The position numbers were made by a program, and so were the translations under genes. This document shows, in pieces, positions 1-8,097 of a stretch of 64,000 bases of DNA; positions within the stretch are counted from its first letter, which is position 1; each line of letters opens with the position of its first letter. The stretch lies in NCBI RefSeq assembly GCF_001428895.1, contig NZ_LMJA01000029.1, positions 307,982 to 371,981 on the forward strand, in the 5' to 3' direction. Source of the DNA: Mycobacterium sp. Root265 (lineage in GTDB: Bacteria; Actinomycetota; Actinomycetes; Mycobacteriales; Mycobacteriaceae). Under the pieces are notes generated by a model that searched no databases, was not told where the DNA came from, and was given only the letters and a program-made list of their open reading frames with translations.

Positions 1-1606
1 TTTCGGCATTCATGTTGATCACGACGGGCGGTGATTCCATGAAGCGTCCGCCACCACCGCCGAAGAAGTTCACGAACCACAGGTCGAGCTGCATGCGCGT
101 GGTGAGGCCGAGGAAAAACTGCCACTCCTCGGTCAGATCCGATCCCTGGGGTGGCTCGACGATCCGTGGCACGTACTGTCCGTACGCCGCCGGGATCCCG
201 GTGCCGCTGGTGTAGTACTTGATGAGCTCGCTGCCCATCGTCATGGCGGGCGTTTCCATCTGCATCATGGGCGCGATGACGTAGTCGGCCAGCCGCGACG
301 TGAGCGACATCTCGGTGTCGAGAGTGACCAGCAAATCCAGGTTTTCCAGTGCGCGCAGCGTCTTTCGCTGATCCGGCCAGGCCGCCATCGGATTGCCCCC
401 GATGCAGATCAGCGCCTTCACCTGACCTTCGCCCTCCAGCAGGATCTCGTCGGCCAGTGCCGCGGTCGGCATTCCGGCCACCGTGTCGGTCAGCCCCCGG
501 ACCCGCAGCCGCTCGCCGTATCCCCAGCCCTCGTACGGCGGGTGCGGCTGGGCTTTGGCGGTGAACGCGGGCATCAAGGTGTTGGGCCGGGTCACCCGTT
601 CGCCGGCCCGCTGCCACCGCCCGCAGATCGTGGTGAGACACAGGCAGAGGTATTCGAGCAGGCTGCCGTGTGCGGCGAAGTTCGCACCGGTACCGGCGTT
701 GACCATGCCACGCCGTGCGCCGTGGCTCGCGAACGTGGTTGCGGCGGCGATGAATCGCTCCACCGGGATGTCGGCACGCTGGGCCACGTACTCCGGTGTG
801 AAACCCGATACCGCCGCAGCCAGGTCCTCGAACCCGGTGGCGTTCTCGGTCAGGAACGCGGTGTCGCAGAGCCCCTCGGAGATGACGTAGTTGATGATGC
901 CCGCGACGATGGTCACGTCCTCGCCGGGACGCGGCTGCAGGTGGATGGCCGCGCGCGCCGCGGTCTGGGAACGGCGCGGGTCGATGACAATCAGCTGCAT
1001 GCCACGGGCCAGCGCGCTGCGCAGCCCCTGCCCGGGGTTCTGGCCGGGGATGCCGATGGCTTTGGAGACCAGCGGGTTGGTGCCGATGAGCAACCAGCTG
1101 TCGGCCTCGTGGAAATCGACGTCGCCGCCGAGCCAGTGGCCGTGCGCGGCGAGTGCGATCTGCTTGCCGGGCTGGTCGATGGTGTTGGCGGTGAAGAACA
1201 TCGGGGACTCGATACCGCGGATGAAGGCGTTGGCCATCAATGCCGACGCCGGGTAGGGCAGACCGTTGGTGCCCAGGTACAGCGCCACCGAACGCGGCCC
1301 GTGCGCGTCGATCAGCTGCTGCAACCGCGCGGCGATCTCGTCCATCGCGAGTTCGGCATCGATCGGCCGATGGCTGCCATCGGGCTGCCGCTTTTGGCTG
1401 TGCAGGAGCCGGCTCGGGTTGTTGTGGATCTCGGGCAGTGCGCGTCCCTTGGCACACGTATAGCCCTTGAACATGGGGTTGTCCGGGTCGCCGGTCACCT
1501 TCGTCAGCCTGCCGTCGGTGACCGTGGCCAGCACCCCGCAATGCGCTGAGCAGATCCGGCAGATGCCGGGCTGCGTCGTTGTCTGCGTGGACACGGAAAT
1601 ATTCAT
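1..1606 (-). CDS. Molybdopterin-dependent oxidoreductase, 3' end outside window
   Basis: Members of this family (formate dehydrogenase / nitrate reductase type) bind bis-molybdopterin guanine dinucleotide and often a 4Fe-4S cluster. The N-terminus has the cluster ligands CRICSAHC near residues 15-22, followed about 32 residues later by GYTCAKG. Further in are an RPGED stretch and a GGNPMAAWPD motif typical of the cofactor-binding domains. The ATG at 1606 is chosen because it begins directly before the Cys motif and faces the divergent TetR gene at 1642. The gene runs off the left edge, so the C-terminal MGD-binding domain and any partner subunit are not visible. The substrate cannot be told from sequence. 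The short shared promoter region suggests control by the TetR. Confident about family, not about reaction. Confidence 0.88.
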   Translation of the reverse strand, partial: MNISVSTQTTTQPGICRICSAHCGVLATVTDGRLTKVTGDPDNPMFKGYTCAKGRALPEIHNNPSRLLHSQKRQPDGSHRPIDAELAMDEIAARLQQLIDAHGPRSVALYLGTNGLPYPASALMANAFIRGIESPMFFTANTIDQPGKQIALAAHGHWLGGDVDFHEADSWLLIGTNPLVSKAIGIPGQNPGQGLRSALARGMQLIVIDPRRSQTAARAAIHLQPRPGEDVTIVAGIINYVISEGLCDTAFLTENATGFEDLAAAVSGFTPEYVAQRADIPVERFIAAATTFASHGARRGMVNAGTGANFAAHGSLLEYLCLCLTTICGRWQRAGERVTRPNTLMPAFTAKAQPHPPYEGWGYGERLRVRGLTDTVAGMPTAALADEILLEGEGQVKALICIGGNPMAAWPDQRKTLRALENLDLLVTLDTEMSLTSRLADYVIAPMMQMETPAMTMGSELIKYYTSGTGIPAAYGQYVPRIVEPPQGSDLTEEWQFFLGLTTRMQLDLWFVNFFGGGGGRFMESPPVVINMNAE

Positions 1607-1608
1607 AC

Positions 1609-1620
1609 TCCCGAACGGGA
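1609..1620. promoter_or_regulatory. Inverted repeat between oxidoreductase and TetR, candidate operator
   Basis: TCCCGAACGGGA is a perfect inverted repeat (5-bp arms, 2-nt centre) lying 2 bp upstream of the ATG at 1606 and 22 bp upstream of the TetR ATG at 1642. It is followed by AAAAATACTA. On the plus strand TAGACT (1629-1634) sits 7 nt before the TetR ATG, fitting a -10 element for a leaderless transcript. The position suits autoregulation plus control of the oxidoreductase. Binding is inferred, not shown. Confidence 0.5.
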
Positions 1621-1641
1621 AAAAATACTAGACTGGGACAC

Positions 1642-2301
1642 ATGACGGGATCAGTGAGTCGGCGGCGCGGCCGGCCCAGGCAGATCAGCCGGGAGCGGAT
1701 CGTCTCCGCGGCACGCGATCTGCCGCCCGAGGAGCTGACCATGCAGGCGGTGGCCGGCGTCCTCGGAGTGGACCCGAAGGCGTTGAACTACCACGTGGGC
1801 GACCGTGAAGGTCTGCGTGAACTCGTCGCACTGGACGTGTTCGAATCGGAACTTCGGCGGGTCGAGTTACCCGCCGACGGCGACTGGCGGGTGGTGGCCC
1901 GTTCCTTCGCGGGGGCGATCCGCGACGCCTATCTCAAGGTCGGCGTGCTGGCGGCCTCATTTCACCTGCCCGCCGCAACCGGCCTGACGGCCCTGGCGCC
2001 CGTCGAGACCCTGCTGCAGGCGCTCGTCGACGCCGGCTTCGACGCCGTGCAGGCCGGCCGGGCCCTCACCCAGATCAGCGAGACGGCGTACGCCGCCGGG
2101 CGGGCCGCGGTGCTGGCGGCCCAGAACCGCGTGCACCCGAATGTGCCCGAGATCGCCGATGCGCTGGAACACGCTGCCGCAAAGGACTTCTCGATACTTC
2201 GCCGGGTCATCGAGTCCACCGGCGCCGATCAGGACGGCACCGACCAGTTCGAGTTCAGCCTGGCCGTCGTCATCGCCGGACTGGAACAGATGCTCGCATG
2301 A
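1642..2301 (+). CDS. TetR family regulator (paralogue of the gene at 9209)
   Basis: A 219-residue TetR-type repressor. The N-terminal helix-turn-helix (about residues 18-62) contains RIVSAARDLPPEELTMQAVA, then LGVDPKALNYHVGDREGL as recognition helix region. The C-terminal ligand domain ends FEFSLAVVIAGLEQML. It closely resembles the regulator at 9209: both carry EDLTMQAV/EELTMQAV, ALNYHVGDR/SLNYYVGDR and FEFSL near the C-terminus, so they are likely duplicates. The ATG at 1642 is preferred over an upstream in-frame ATG because the HTH begins at the usual distance and a -10 lies directly upstream. Its stop overlaps the next gene start by 4 nt (ATGA), so it heads the operon that follows. Ligand unknown. 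Confidence 0.85.
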   Translation: MTGSVSRRRGRPRQISRERIVSAARDLPPEELTMQAVAGVLGVDPKALNYHVGDREGLRELVALDVFESELRRVELPADGDWRVVARSFAGAIRDAYLKVGVLAASFHLPAATGLTALAPVETLLQALVDAGFDAVQAGRALTQISETAYAAGRAAVLAAQNRVHPNVPEIADALEHAAAKDFSILRRVIESTGADQDGTDQFEFSLAVVIAGLEQMLA

Positions 2302-3425
2302 ACGTCCAGCCCGCCGCCTTTCTGCGCACCACGCTGCCGCTCGGGCTGGACATGCTCGAGGTGTATGACTCGGGCCGCTACCACTCGATCTGGCTCCCCG
2401 ATCACATGGTGAGCTTCTGGCCCGAGTCGATCTGGACACCGGAGTTCACCGACCTCGCGACCGCCTCACCGTCACCGCACCGCCACCTCGACGGCATGGC
2501 GGTGGCGGCCGCCGCGGCGGTACTGACCCGCAACACCCCCATCGTCACCACGGTGGTCGACACCGTGCGCAGGCACCCGGCGATGCTGGCCCAGTCGGCG
2601 CTCACCCTCGATCACCTCTCCCGGGGACGGTTCGTGCTGGGACTGGGCTCCGGCGAACTGGAGAACACGGTGCCGTACGGCTTCGACTTCGAGAAACCGG
2701 TGGCCCGGTTCGAAGAAGCCATCAAGGTCATCAAAATGCTCTGGGAGAGTGATGGACCCATCGATTTCGACGGGCAGTTCCACCACCTGGAGCACGCCCG
2801 GCTGGACACCGAGCCCTACGACGGGAAGCATCCGCCGATTTGGATCGGTGCCGCCGGGCCCCGGATGCTGCGGATCACCGGACGCCACGCCGACGGATGG
2901 TGGCCCAACGGCGCCTACACGCCCGAGGACTACCACCAGAAACTCAGCGTCGTGCGCGAGGCCGCCGAGCGCGCCGGCCGCGACCCGGCGGCCATCACGC
3001 CCGCGGTCACCCAGATCTGCCTGATCGGCGACGACGACGAGATCGCCGAGATGCTGAAAGCGCCACTGGTGAAGGCGATCGTCCTGCTGATCACCGCCGA
3101 AGATCTCCGCCGCTTCGGTTATGAGCATCCGATGGGGCCGCGGTGGCGCGGTGTGCAGGACTTCGATCCCGTCCAACTCTCCCGGGACAAGATCATCAGG
3201 TTCTGCGAGCAGGTCGACACCCGGGCCATCACCGACATCTTCCCGTGCGGAACACCGCAACAGGTGGCGCACAGAGTGAAAGGGTTCTGCGATGCCGGCA
3301 TGCGGGTGTTCAAACTGATGGAATACGGCAGCATGGCCGGGTTGCGGTTCAGTGCCCGGTCCGCCGACAAGGTGCGCGAGACCGAAGAGGAGATACTGCG
3401 ACTGGTGGGTGCACAGCATGGCTGA
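2298..3425 (+). CDS. LLM-class (luciferase-like) F420/FMN-dependent oxidoreductase
   Basis: A 375-residue luciferase-like TIM-barrel oxidoreductase; in mycobacteria this class mostly uses coenzyme F420. Visible family blocks are SIWLPDHM near residue 31, LDHLSRGRFVLGLGSGE near 109-125, HPPIWIGAAGPRMLRITGRHADGWW around 178-202, and an extended C-terminus that mentions FPCGTPQQVAHRV. It overlaps the TetR stop by 4 nt and the following sulfotransferase start lies 8 nt before its own stop, so translation is coupled. The substrate is unknown. Context with a sulfotransferase and DUF1214 protein suggests modification of a lipid or steroid-like small molecule, which is inference only. Confidence 0.85.
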   Translation: MNVQPAAFLRTTLPLGLDMLEVYDSGRYHSIWLPDHMVSFWPESIWTPEFTDLATASPSPHRHLDGMAVAAAAAVLTRNTPIVTTVVDTVRRHPAMLAQSALTLDHLSRGRFVLGLGSGELENTVPYGFDFEKPVARFEEAIKVIKMLWESDGPIDFDGQFHHLEHARLDTEPYDGKHPPIWIGAAGPRMLRITGRHADGWWPNGAYTPEDYHQKLSVVREAAERAGRDPAAITPAVTQICLIGDDDEIAEMLKAPLVKAIVLLITAEDLRRFGYEHPMGPRWRGVQDFDPVQLSRDKIIRFCEQVDTRAITDIFPCGTPQQVAHRVKGFCDAGMRVFKLMEYGSMAGLRFSARSADKVRETEEEILRLVGAQHG

Positions 3426-4584
3426 CCTGAACGCCGAGGGCCTGCTGGCCGACGCGCAAGCCCGCACCGGGCTCACCGATTGGGGCGATGACACGCTGCC
3501 CGGGCGGTTCGCGACCGCGGTGGCCCATCTTGCCGCGGCCGGTATGGACGCCGAGGGGCAGCGCGCAGCGGCGGCGGTGTGCAGCGGCCTGCTCACCTCG
3601 CGGCTCGAATTCTTCGAAGACCGGCAGCGCCACCCGATAGCCGACGAGGCGATCGTCGCGCCGCTGTTCGTGACCGGTGAACCGCGCACCGGCACCACCC
3701 TGATGCACGCGCTGATGGCCGTCGACCCGCACGCGCGTGCTTTGCGGTTCTGGGAGGTCATGTACCCGTCGGGCCCGCCAGGGCTTGCCGCAGTGGATGA
3801 TCCGCGCCGCGAGCGCGCCGATGCCGACTGGCGCGAGATCAACACCCAGCTACCGAAGTGGCTGCATTCGCACCCCTACAACGACATGCTCGGTGACGGT
3901 CTGCCCGAGGACGAACGCACCTGGGCCTTCGATTTCCGGGTGATGACGCCGACGGCGTGGTGGCGGGTGCCGGTGCCGACCGTGGTGCAGGGCCTGCCCA
4001 CCGATGCGGCCGCGCAGTACCGGATCCACCGGATGATGTTGCAGCAGTGCCAGTTCGCCAGACCGAAGAAATACTGGGTGCTCAAGGGATTTCACGGCTT
4101 CCGGCTGCGCGAGTTCTTCGACGCCTATCCCGACGCCACCCTCGTGTGGCTGCATCGTGACCCGGTACAGGTGGCGGCGTCACGCACCATGATGATGGCC
4201 GACATCATGGAGGGCATCACCGGTCCGGTCGACCTCAAGGCCACCGCCGCCCTGCACCTGGACCTGACGCGAGCGAGCATCGCCAACACGATGTCCAATC
4301 CGCTGACCGACGATCCGCGCATCCTGCACGTCCGCTACCTGGACTTCGTCGCCGACCCGATCGGTACGATCCGGGGTTATTACCGCTTCAGCGGCCGGAC
4401 GCTGACATCCTCTGCGGAGGACGCAATGCGAAAGTATCTGGCGCACAACAAAGGTGACCGACACGGGAAGTTCCGCTACTCGACCACCCTGTTGACCGAC
4501 ATCGGGGAGAACCTCGACGCCCTGCACGAGGAGTTCGGGCCGTTCCGTGAGCGCTTCGGCGTCGCGGTGGAGAATCGGGGCTGA
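3418..4584 (+). CDS. Sulfotransferase family protein
   Basis: A 388-residue PAPS-dependent sulfotransferase of the Sulfotransfer_3 type, which transfers sulfate to hydroxyl groups of small molecules or lipids. The 5'-phosphosulfate loop reads FVTGEPRTGTTLMH at residues 84-97, and the 3'-phosphate motif reads WLHRDPVQVAASR at 244-256. The start ATG at 3418 overlaps the previous gene by 8 nt. Mycobacteria use similar enzymes to make sulfolipids and other sulfated metabolites, but this one does not look like a classical Stf0 trehalose sulfotransferase. Acceptor unknown. It is the third gene of the TetR-led operon. Confidence 0.85.
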   Translation: MADLNAEGLLADAQARTGLTDWGDDTLPGRFATAVAHLAAAGMDAEGQRAAAAVCSGLLTSRLEFFEDRQRHPIADEAIVAPLFVTGEPRTGTTLMHALMAVDPHARALRFWEVMYPSGPPGLAAVDDPRRERADADWREINTQLPKWLHSHPYNDMLGDGLPEDERTWAFDFRVMTPTAWWRVPVPTVVQGLPTDAAAQYRIHRMMLQQCQFARPKKYWVLKGFHGFRLREFFDAYPDATLVWLHRDPVQVAASRTMMMADIMEGITGPVDLKATAALHLDLTRASIANTMSNPLTDDPRILHVRYLDFVADPIGTIRGYYRFSGRTLTSSAEDAMRKYLAHNKGDRHGKFRYSTTLLTDIGENLDALHEEFGPFRERFGVAVENRG

Positions 4585-4586
4585 GC

Positions 4587-5384
4587 GTGCATCCCCGGGT
4601 CGGCCTGCATCAGGTGGCATTCCTGAACGAGAGCACCACGGCCTTTCTCGGGCACTGCCGCGATATCGGTGTGCAGCAGGCCACGCTGGTCACCCCCGTC
4701 CTGATGCGGCAGGGTGGCATCGACGAGGCTGCGCAGTCCGGGGTGCGCATCGCCAGCATCAATCATCCCTTTGCGGTGCAACCGGATCTGGAATCCGACG
4801 ACGGGCGGGCCGTCCAGGCCCTCAACGATGTCATCGACGTAGCCGTGAACCTCGGCAACCCCGACATCTATCTGCTGACCGGTGCGCGCGGAACGCTGAG
4901 CTGGGAGCAGGCCGCCGAGCGCTTCTGCGAACTCATCGCACCCTGCACGGCGCGAGCAGACACCGCGGGTGTGCGACTGCTGGTGGAGAACGCATCGGCG
5001 TTCAACGCCGATATTCACATCGCGCATACCCTGGCAGACACGATCACCCTCGCCTCGGCCGCCGGCGTCGGGGTGTGTGTCGATGTGCATGCCTGCTGGG
5101 CCGAGGCCGGGCTGAGCGAACTGATCCGGCGGGCGATGCCTCTCACCGGCTTGATCCAGGTCAGCGACTACGTGCTCGGTGACCGCTGCGCGCCGTGCCG
5201 GGCCGTACCGGGTGACGGCGCGATACCGTTGAAGCGCATCATCGGTGACGCTCTGGACGCCGGCTACGCGGGGGTCTTCGACATCGAACTCGTCGGACCC
5301 CGGATCGACGAGGAAGGCCCGCGGGGGGCCACCGCGCGGGCCGCCCGCCGGGTGTCGGCCATCCTCACCGAACTGGGAGTGTGA
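4587..5384 (+). CDS. Sugar phosphate isomerase/epimerase family (AP-endonuclease-2 type TIM barrel)
   Basis: A 265-residue protein starting at GTG 4587, 2 nt after the sulfotransferase stop. It shows the metal-binding residues expected of xylose-isomerase-like barrels: a Glu in LLVENASAFN, an Asp and His in CVDVHACWAEAG, and a C-terminal Glu in FDIELVGPRI. Family members isomerise or epimerise sugars, or act on inositol derivatives and other polyols. The acidic residues are all in place, so it is probably active. No substrate can be assigned. It is co-transcribed with the flanking genes. Confidence 0.72.
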   Translation: MHPRVGLHQVAFLNESTTAFLGHCRDIGVQQATLVTPVLMRQGGIDEAAQSGVRIASINHPFAVQPDLESDDGRAVQALNDVIDVAVNLGNPDIYLLTGARGTLSWEQAAERFCELIAPCTARADTAGVRLLVENASAFNADIHIAHTLADTITLASAAGVGVCVDVHACWAEAGLSELIRRAMPLTGLIQVSDYVLGDRCAPCRAVPGDGAIPLKRIIGDALDAGYAGVFDIELVGPRIDEEGPRGATARAARRVSAILTELGV

Positions 5385-5385
5385 C

Positions 5386-6621
5386 ATGGGCTTTGGTGCC
5401 GGGCCGGCCGACGATTCGCTGCGTGACGCGTGGGGGCACTTCTGTGACCGGCTCAAGTACGCCGGGGAACTGGTGTTCAAGGACGCCAACCCCGGCACAC
5501 CGCTGCACCGGGCCGACGCCATGCGATTCCTGACCCAGAACCTCGGGCAGGCATTCGACCTCGCGCTGGAAACCCGGAACACTGCCTTCCCGCAGGTCCA
5601 CCAGTTGTGCTCGCCGACCAGGAAATTGGGCGGTGACGTCGCCGATTTCACCTACCGTCAGGCCTGGATCGACGGGAGACACCAATACAAGATCACCGGT
5701 AGACGGGGCACGGCGCGGTGGCTCAACATCACCGTGCAGGGTCCCCGCCCGGACACCATTCCGGGAACCGACTGGCCCTCGCTGCACGAACCCTTCGGCG
5801 ACATACCGGAGGCGAACATCTTCGGTCATCAGTTGAGCACCGACGGGGCGGGCAATTTCGAGCTGTTCATCGGTGGGCCCGAACGCGCCGAGAACTGGCT
5901 GCCCACCACGACGGGCAGTCGAAAGCTGTTCATTCGGGAGGCTTTCGACGCCTGGTTCGAAACGCCGACGGCGCTGACCATCGAGCGGATCGGTATGCAG
6001 GTGCCTCGGCCGCAGCCGGACCCGGAATCGATGATCGAGGCGATGGGCTGGGCGGGGGACTTCCTGGCCGGCGCGATGCGCGACTGGCCGGAGCACTCGT
6101 GGAAGTACTCCGGGGGAGTGTGCGATCCGGCCTACCCGAATCGGTTCCCCCCGGAAAAGGTCGCCGACACCGACGCAGATGTCAAGCGGGGCCGGATGGC
6201 CGCGCACATGGTGTGGCATCTGCAACCCGACGAGGCGCTCATCGTCGAGATGGACAGTCACGACGGTTTCTGGATCTTCGGCATGGGCGGGGTGTTCGGG
6301 GGAAGCCTGGATTTCCTGTACCGCCCGGTGAGCTACACCCCGGCCCGCACGGTGGTCGATGCCGATGATGTCGTGCGGTTCGTCATCGCCCACGCCGATC
6401 CCGGAGTTCACAACTGGCTGGATACCCAGGGCTTCTCGGATGGCAACCTCACCTACCGGAACTTGCTGAGCCGAAACACCGCAACCTTTCGCACCCAGCA
6501 GGTCAAACAGTCGGAGATCCGCGGCATCCTGCCCCCCGACACGGTCGACGTGGATGCCACCGAACGCGCGCAGCAGCTGCTGGACCGTTATCGCAGCGTC
6601 AAACTGCGCTACGGAATATGA
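5386..6621 (+). CDS. DUF1214 domain-containing protein
   Basis: A 411-residue protein beginning at ATG 5386, one base after the previous stop. The C-terminal part carries the DUF1214 pattern: DGFWIFGMGGVFGGSLDF, then HADPGVHNWLDTQGFSDG near residues 338-359 and a following arginine-rich stretch. No signal peptide or membrane segment is seen. DUF1214 proteins are common in mycobacteria, often beside sulfotransferases or lipid enzymes, but no reaction is established that I can name. The last 13 bp overlap the convergent glycosidase gene. Last gene of the operon begun by the TetR at 1642. Confidence 0.75.
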   Translation: MGFGAGPADDSLRDAWGHFCDRLKYAGELVFKDANPGTPLHRADAMRFLTQNLGQAFDLALETRNTAFPQVHQLCSPTRKLGGDVADFTYRQAWIDGRHQYKITGRRGTARWLNITVQGPRPDTIPGTDWPSLHEPFGDIPEANIFGHQLSTDGAGNFELFIGGPERAENWLPTTTGSRKLFIREAFDAWFETPTALTIERIGMQVPRPQPDPESMIEAMGWAGDFLAGAMRDWPEHSWKYSGGVCDPAYPNRFPPEKVADTDADVKRGRMAAHMVWHLQPDEALIVEMDSHDGFWIFGMGGVFGGSLDFLYRPVSYTPARTVVDADDVVRFVIAHADPGVHNWLDTQGFSDGNLTYRNLLSRNTATFRTQQVKQSEIRGILPPDTVDVDATERAQQLLDRYRSVKLRYGI

Positions 6622-7688
6622 CTCTGTTGGGCCGCGATCCAGGACCGGATGGCCTCGACGCCGGGCTTGGCCACCCAGTTGCGGTCGAACACACCCCACG
6701 GTGTTTCGTTGGGGCGGTCGACAAGCGAGTAGATGAACATCGGCCCCACACCGTCCAGCCCCGACCAGGTGGTGGCGAAGTCGGTGATCCAGGCGGCCTG
6801 GGTGGCGCCGCTGACAGCCGAGGTCGGCACGCCGTATTCCGTTGTCCAGATCTTCTTCTCGGCGTCGCCGGCCGAATCCATCAGGGACCGCAACGACATC
6901 AACTGCCGGTAGGGCGTATTGGCGTACGGCGCTCCCGCCGAGAAGCTACTGGAGAAGTTGTAGGGGTGAAAGGACAGTGCGTCGAAGTAGCCCTGGGCGC
7001 CTGCGGCGTACATCTGGGTCAGATAGTTGACCGGGTTGATGGTCCAGGTGCCGAAGGACAGGCCGGCGCCCAGCACACCACCCACCACCGTGGCGGTGGG
7101 TTCGACGGATTTGATGGCGGTGTAGGCCAGCTTGAGGAGTTGGGTGTACCCGGCGACATTCGGTTGCGGTGACCAGCCGATGTTGGCATTGGGCTCGTTC
7201 CAGATCTCGTACGCCGCGATGCGTGGCTGCGCACTGCCGGCGCCGTAGCGTTGGGCCAGCTGGACCATGAACTGGGCGTAGGTGTTCGGATCGTCCGGCG
7301 CCGCATTGGGCAACCAGAATCCGTTGCGAGAGGCCCAGGTCGGTGTGCTGGTCACTGCGCCGACGACGGCGATGCCCCTGGCAGCGGCGGCATCCAGGAT
7401 GCGGTCGGCGATCACCCAGTTGTAGGTCCCCTTGGAGGGCTCCATGGCCCGCCAGGGCAGGAAGGTCCGAATCTGCTTCACGCCCATCTCGTCGAAGGCC
7501 TGCATCGCGGTGGCCAGTTCATCAACGGTCAGGAAGTACAGGTTGGATTCGGCGATGCCGAGCGCGGTCGGCGAGGTGTTGATCGGCGCCGCTGCGGCGC
7601 CGACCGCCGGCGCGGTCATCGGGGAGGCGATTAGCCCGGCCAGTATGCACAGGGTCACGGCGAGCGCGCGAAACAGGTGGACGGGCAT
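6609..7688 (-). CDS. Secreted clan-A glycoside hydrolase (cellulase / beta-xylosidase like)
   Basis: A 359-residue exported glycosidase. Residues 1-33 form a Sec signal peptide (hydrophobic core AVTLCILAGLIA, possible cleavage after VGAAAA). The TIM-barrel catalytic pair is visible: acid/base Glu165 in YEIWNEPN and nucleophile Glu284 in WTTEYGVP, separated by about 120 residues as in GH5/GH39-type enzymes. FHPYNF at 240-245 is another barrel-strand motif. Likely to hydrolyse a plant or cell-envelope beta-glycan, specificity unknown. It ends convergently on the DUF1214 gene (13-bp overlap) and starts after a 409-bp gap, so it is probably a single-gene unit. Confidence 0.82.
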   Translation of the reverse strand: MPVHLFRALAVTLCILAGLIASPMTAPAVGAAAAPINTSPTALGIAESNLYFLTVDELATAMQAFDEMGVKQIRTFLPWRAMEPSKGTYNWVIADRILDAAAARGIAVVGAVTSTPTWASRNGFWLPNAAPDDPNTYAQFMVQLAQRYGAGSAQPRIAAYEIWNEPNANIGWSPQPNVAGYTQLLKLAYTAIKSVEPTATVVGGVLGAGLSFGTWTINPVNYLTQMYAAGAQGYFDALSFHPYNFSSSFSAGAPYANTPYRQLMSLRSLMDSAGDAEKKIWTTEYGVPTSAVSGATQAAWITDFATTWSGLDGVGPMFIYSLVDRPNETPWGVFDRNWVAKPGVEAIRSWIAAQQSHIP

Positions 7689-8097
7689 GACGGCAATGTA
7701 GGCCTGTCAACCATGTTGCCGCACGACATGATTCGGCACAGAACGGCGCCGAAAGGTGGTTGCTGGGCGGTGTCCGGCAGCCGACCTCGCAGCGGCGAAC
7801 GCGCGGAATCAGCTCATCGCAGCAAAGACCGTCGGGGTCGCCATGGTTTCCCGCTAAGGCCGCCCGGGTGCACTGAGCGGCCGTTTGCCACGGCAAACCT
7901 TGCTCAGGGAAGTAATTTGCTGAGTGGTAAAAATGCGCACGGTCAGATGCGGGTAAAGGTACGGTTCAGCAGCCTGAGGCTGCCGCGAATGGTTCGCGCG
8001 TACCAGAAAGCCGCTAAACCGGCGATGCACCCGGCGCGGAAACGACATCCAAACGTGACGTCCCCGAACGCATTCCGATATCGCAGCGGGGCAGCCG
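7689..8097. other. 409-bp gene-free region
   Basis: Both strands were read. Open frames crossing it have compositions and residue patterns of shadow frames and no recognisable domain. It lies upstream of the glycosidase gene (minus strand) and downstream of the 8098 oxidoreductase gene, so it must hold the glycosidase promoter. The only clear structure is the pair of adjacent hairpins at 7969-7998. Confidence 0.6.
7969..7998 (-). terminator. Two directly abutting 15-nt hairpins, candidate terminator
   Basis: GCAGCC-TGA-GGCTGC (7969-7983) is followed with no gap by CGCGAA-TGG-TTCGCG (7984-7998). Each is a perfect 6-bp stem with a 3-nt loop. They lie about 100 bp past the stop of the minus-strand gene at 8098. 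No U-tract follows on either strand, but many mycobacterial terminators lack one. An operator role for the downstream glycosidase is an alternative. Confidence 0.4.

Noticed and set aside
542-1549. Long plus-strand frame (335 codons) opposite the molybdopterin oxidoreductase
   Set aside because: It is a high-GC shadow frame: the minus strand encodes clear cofactor motifs, while this frame has repetitive Arg/Gly/Val/Asp content and no domain.
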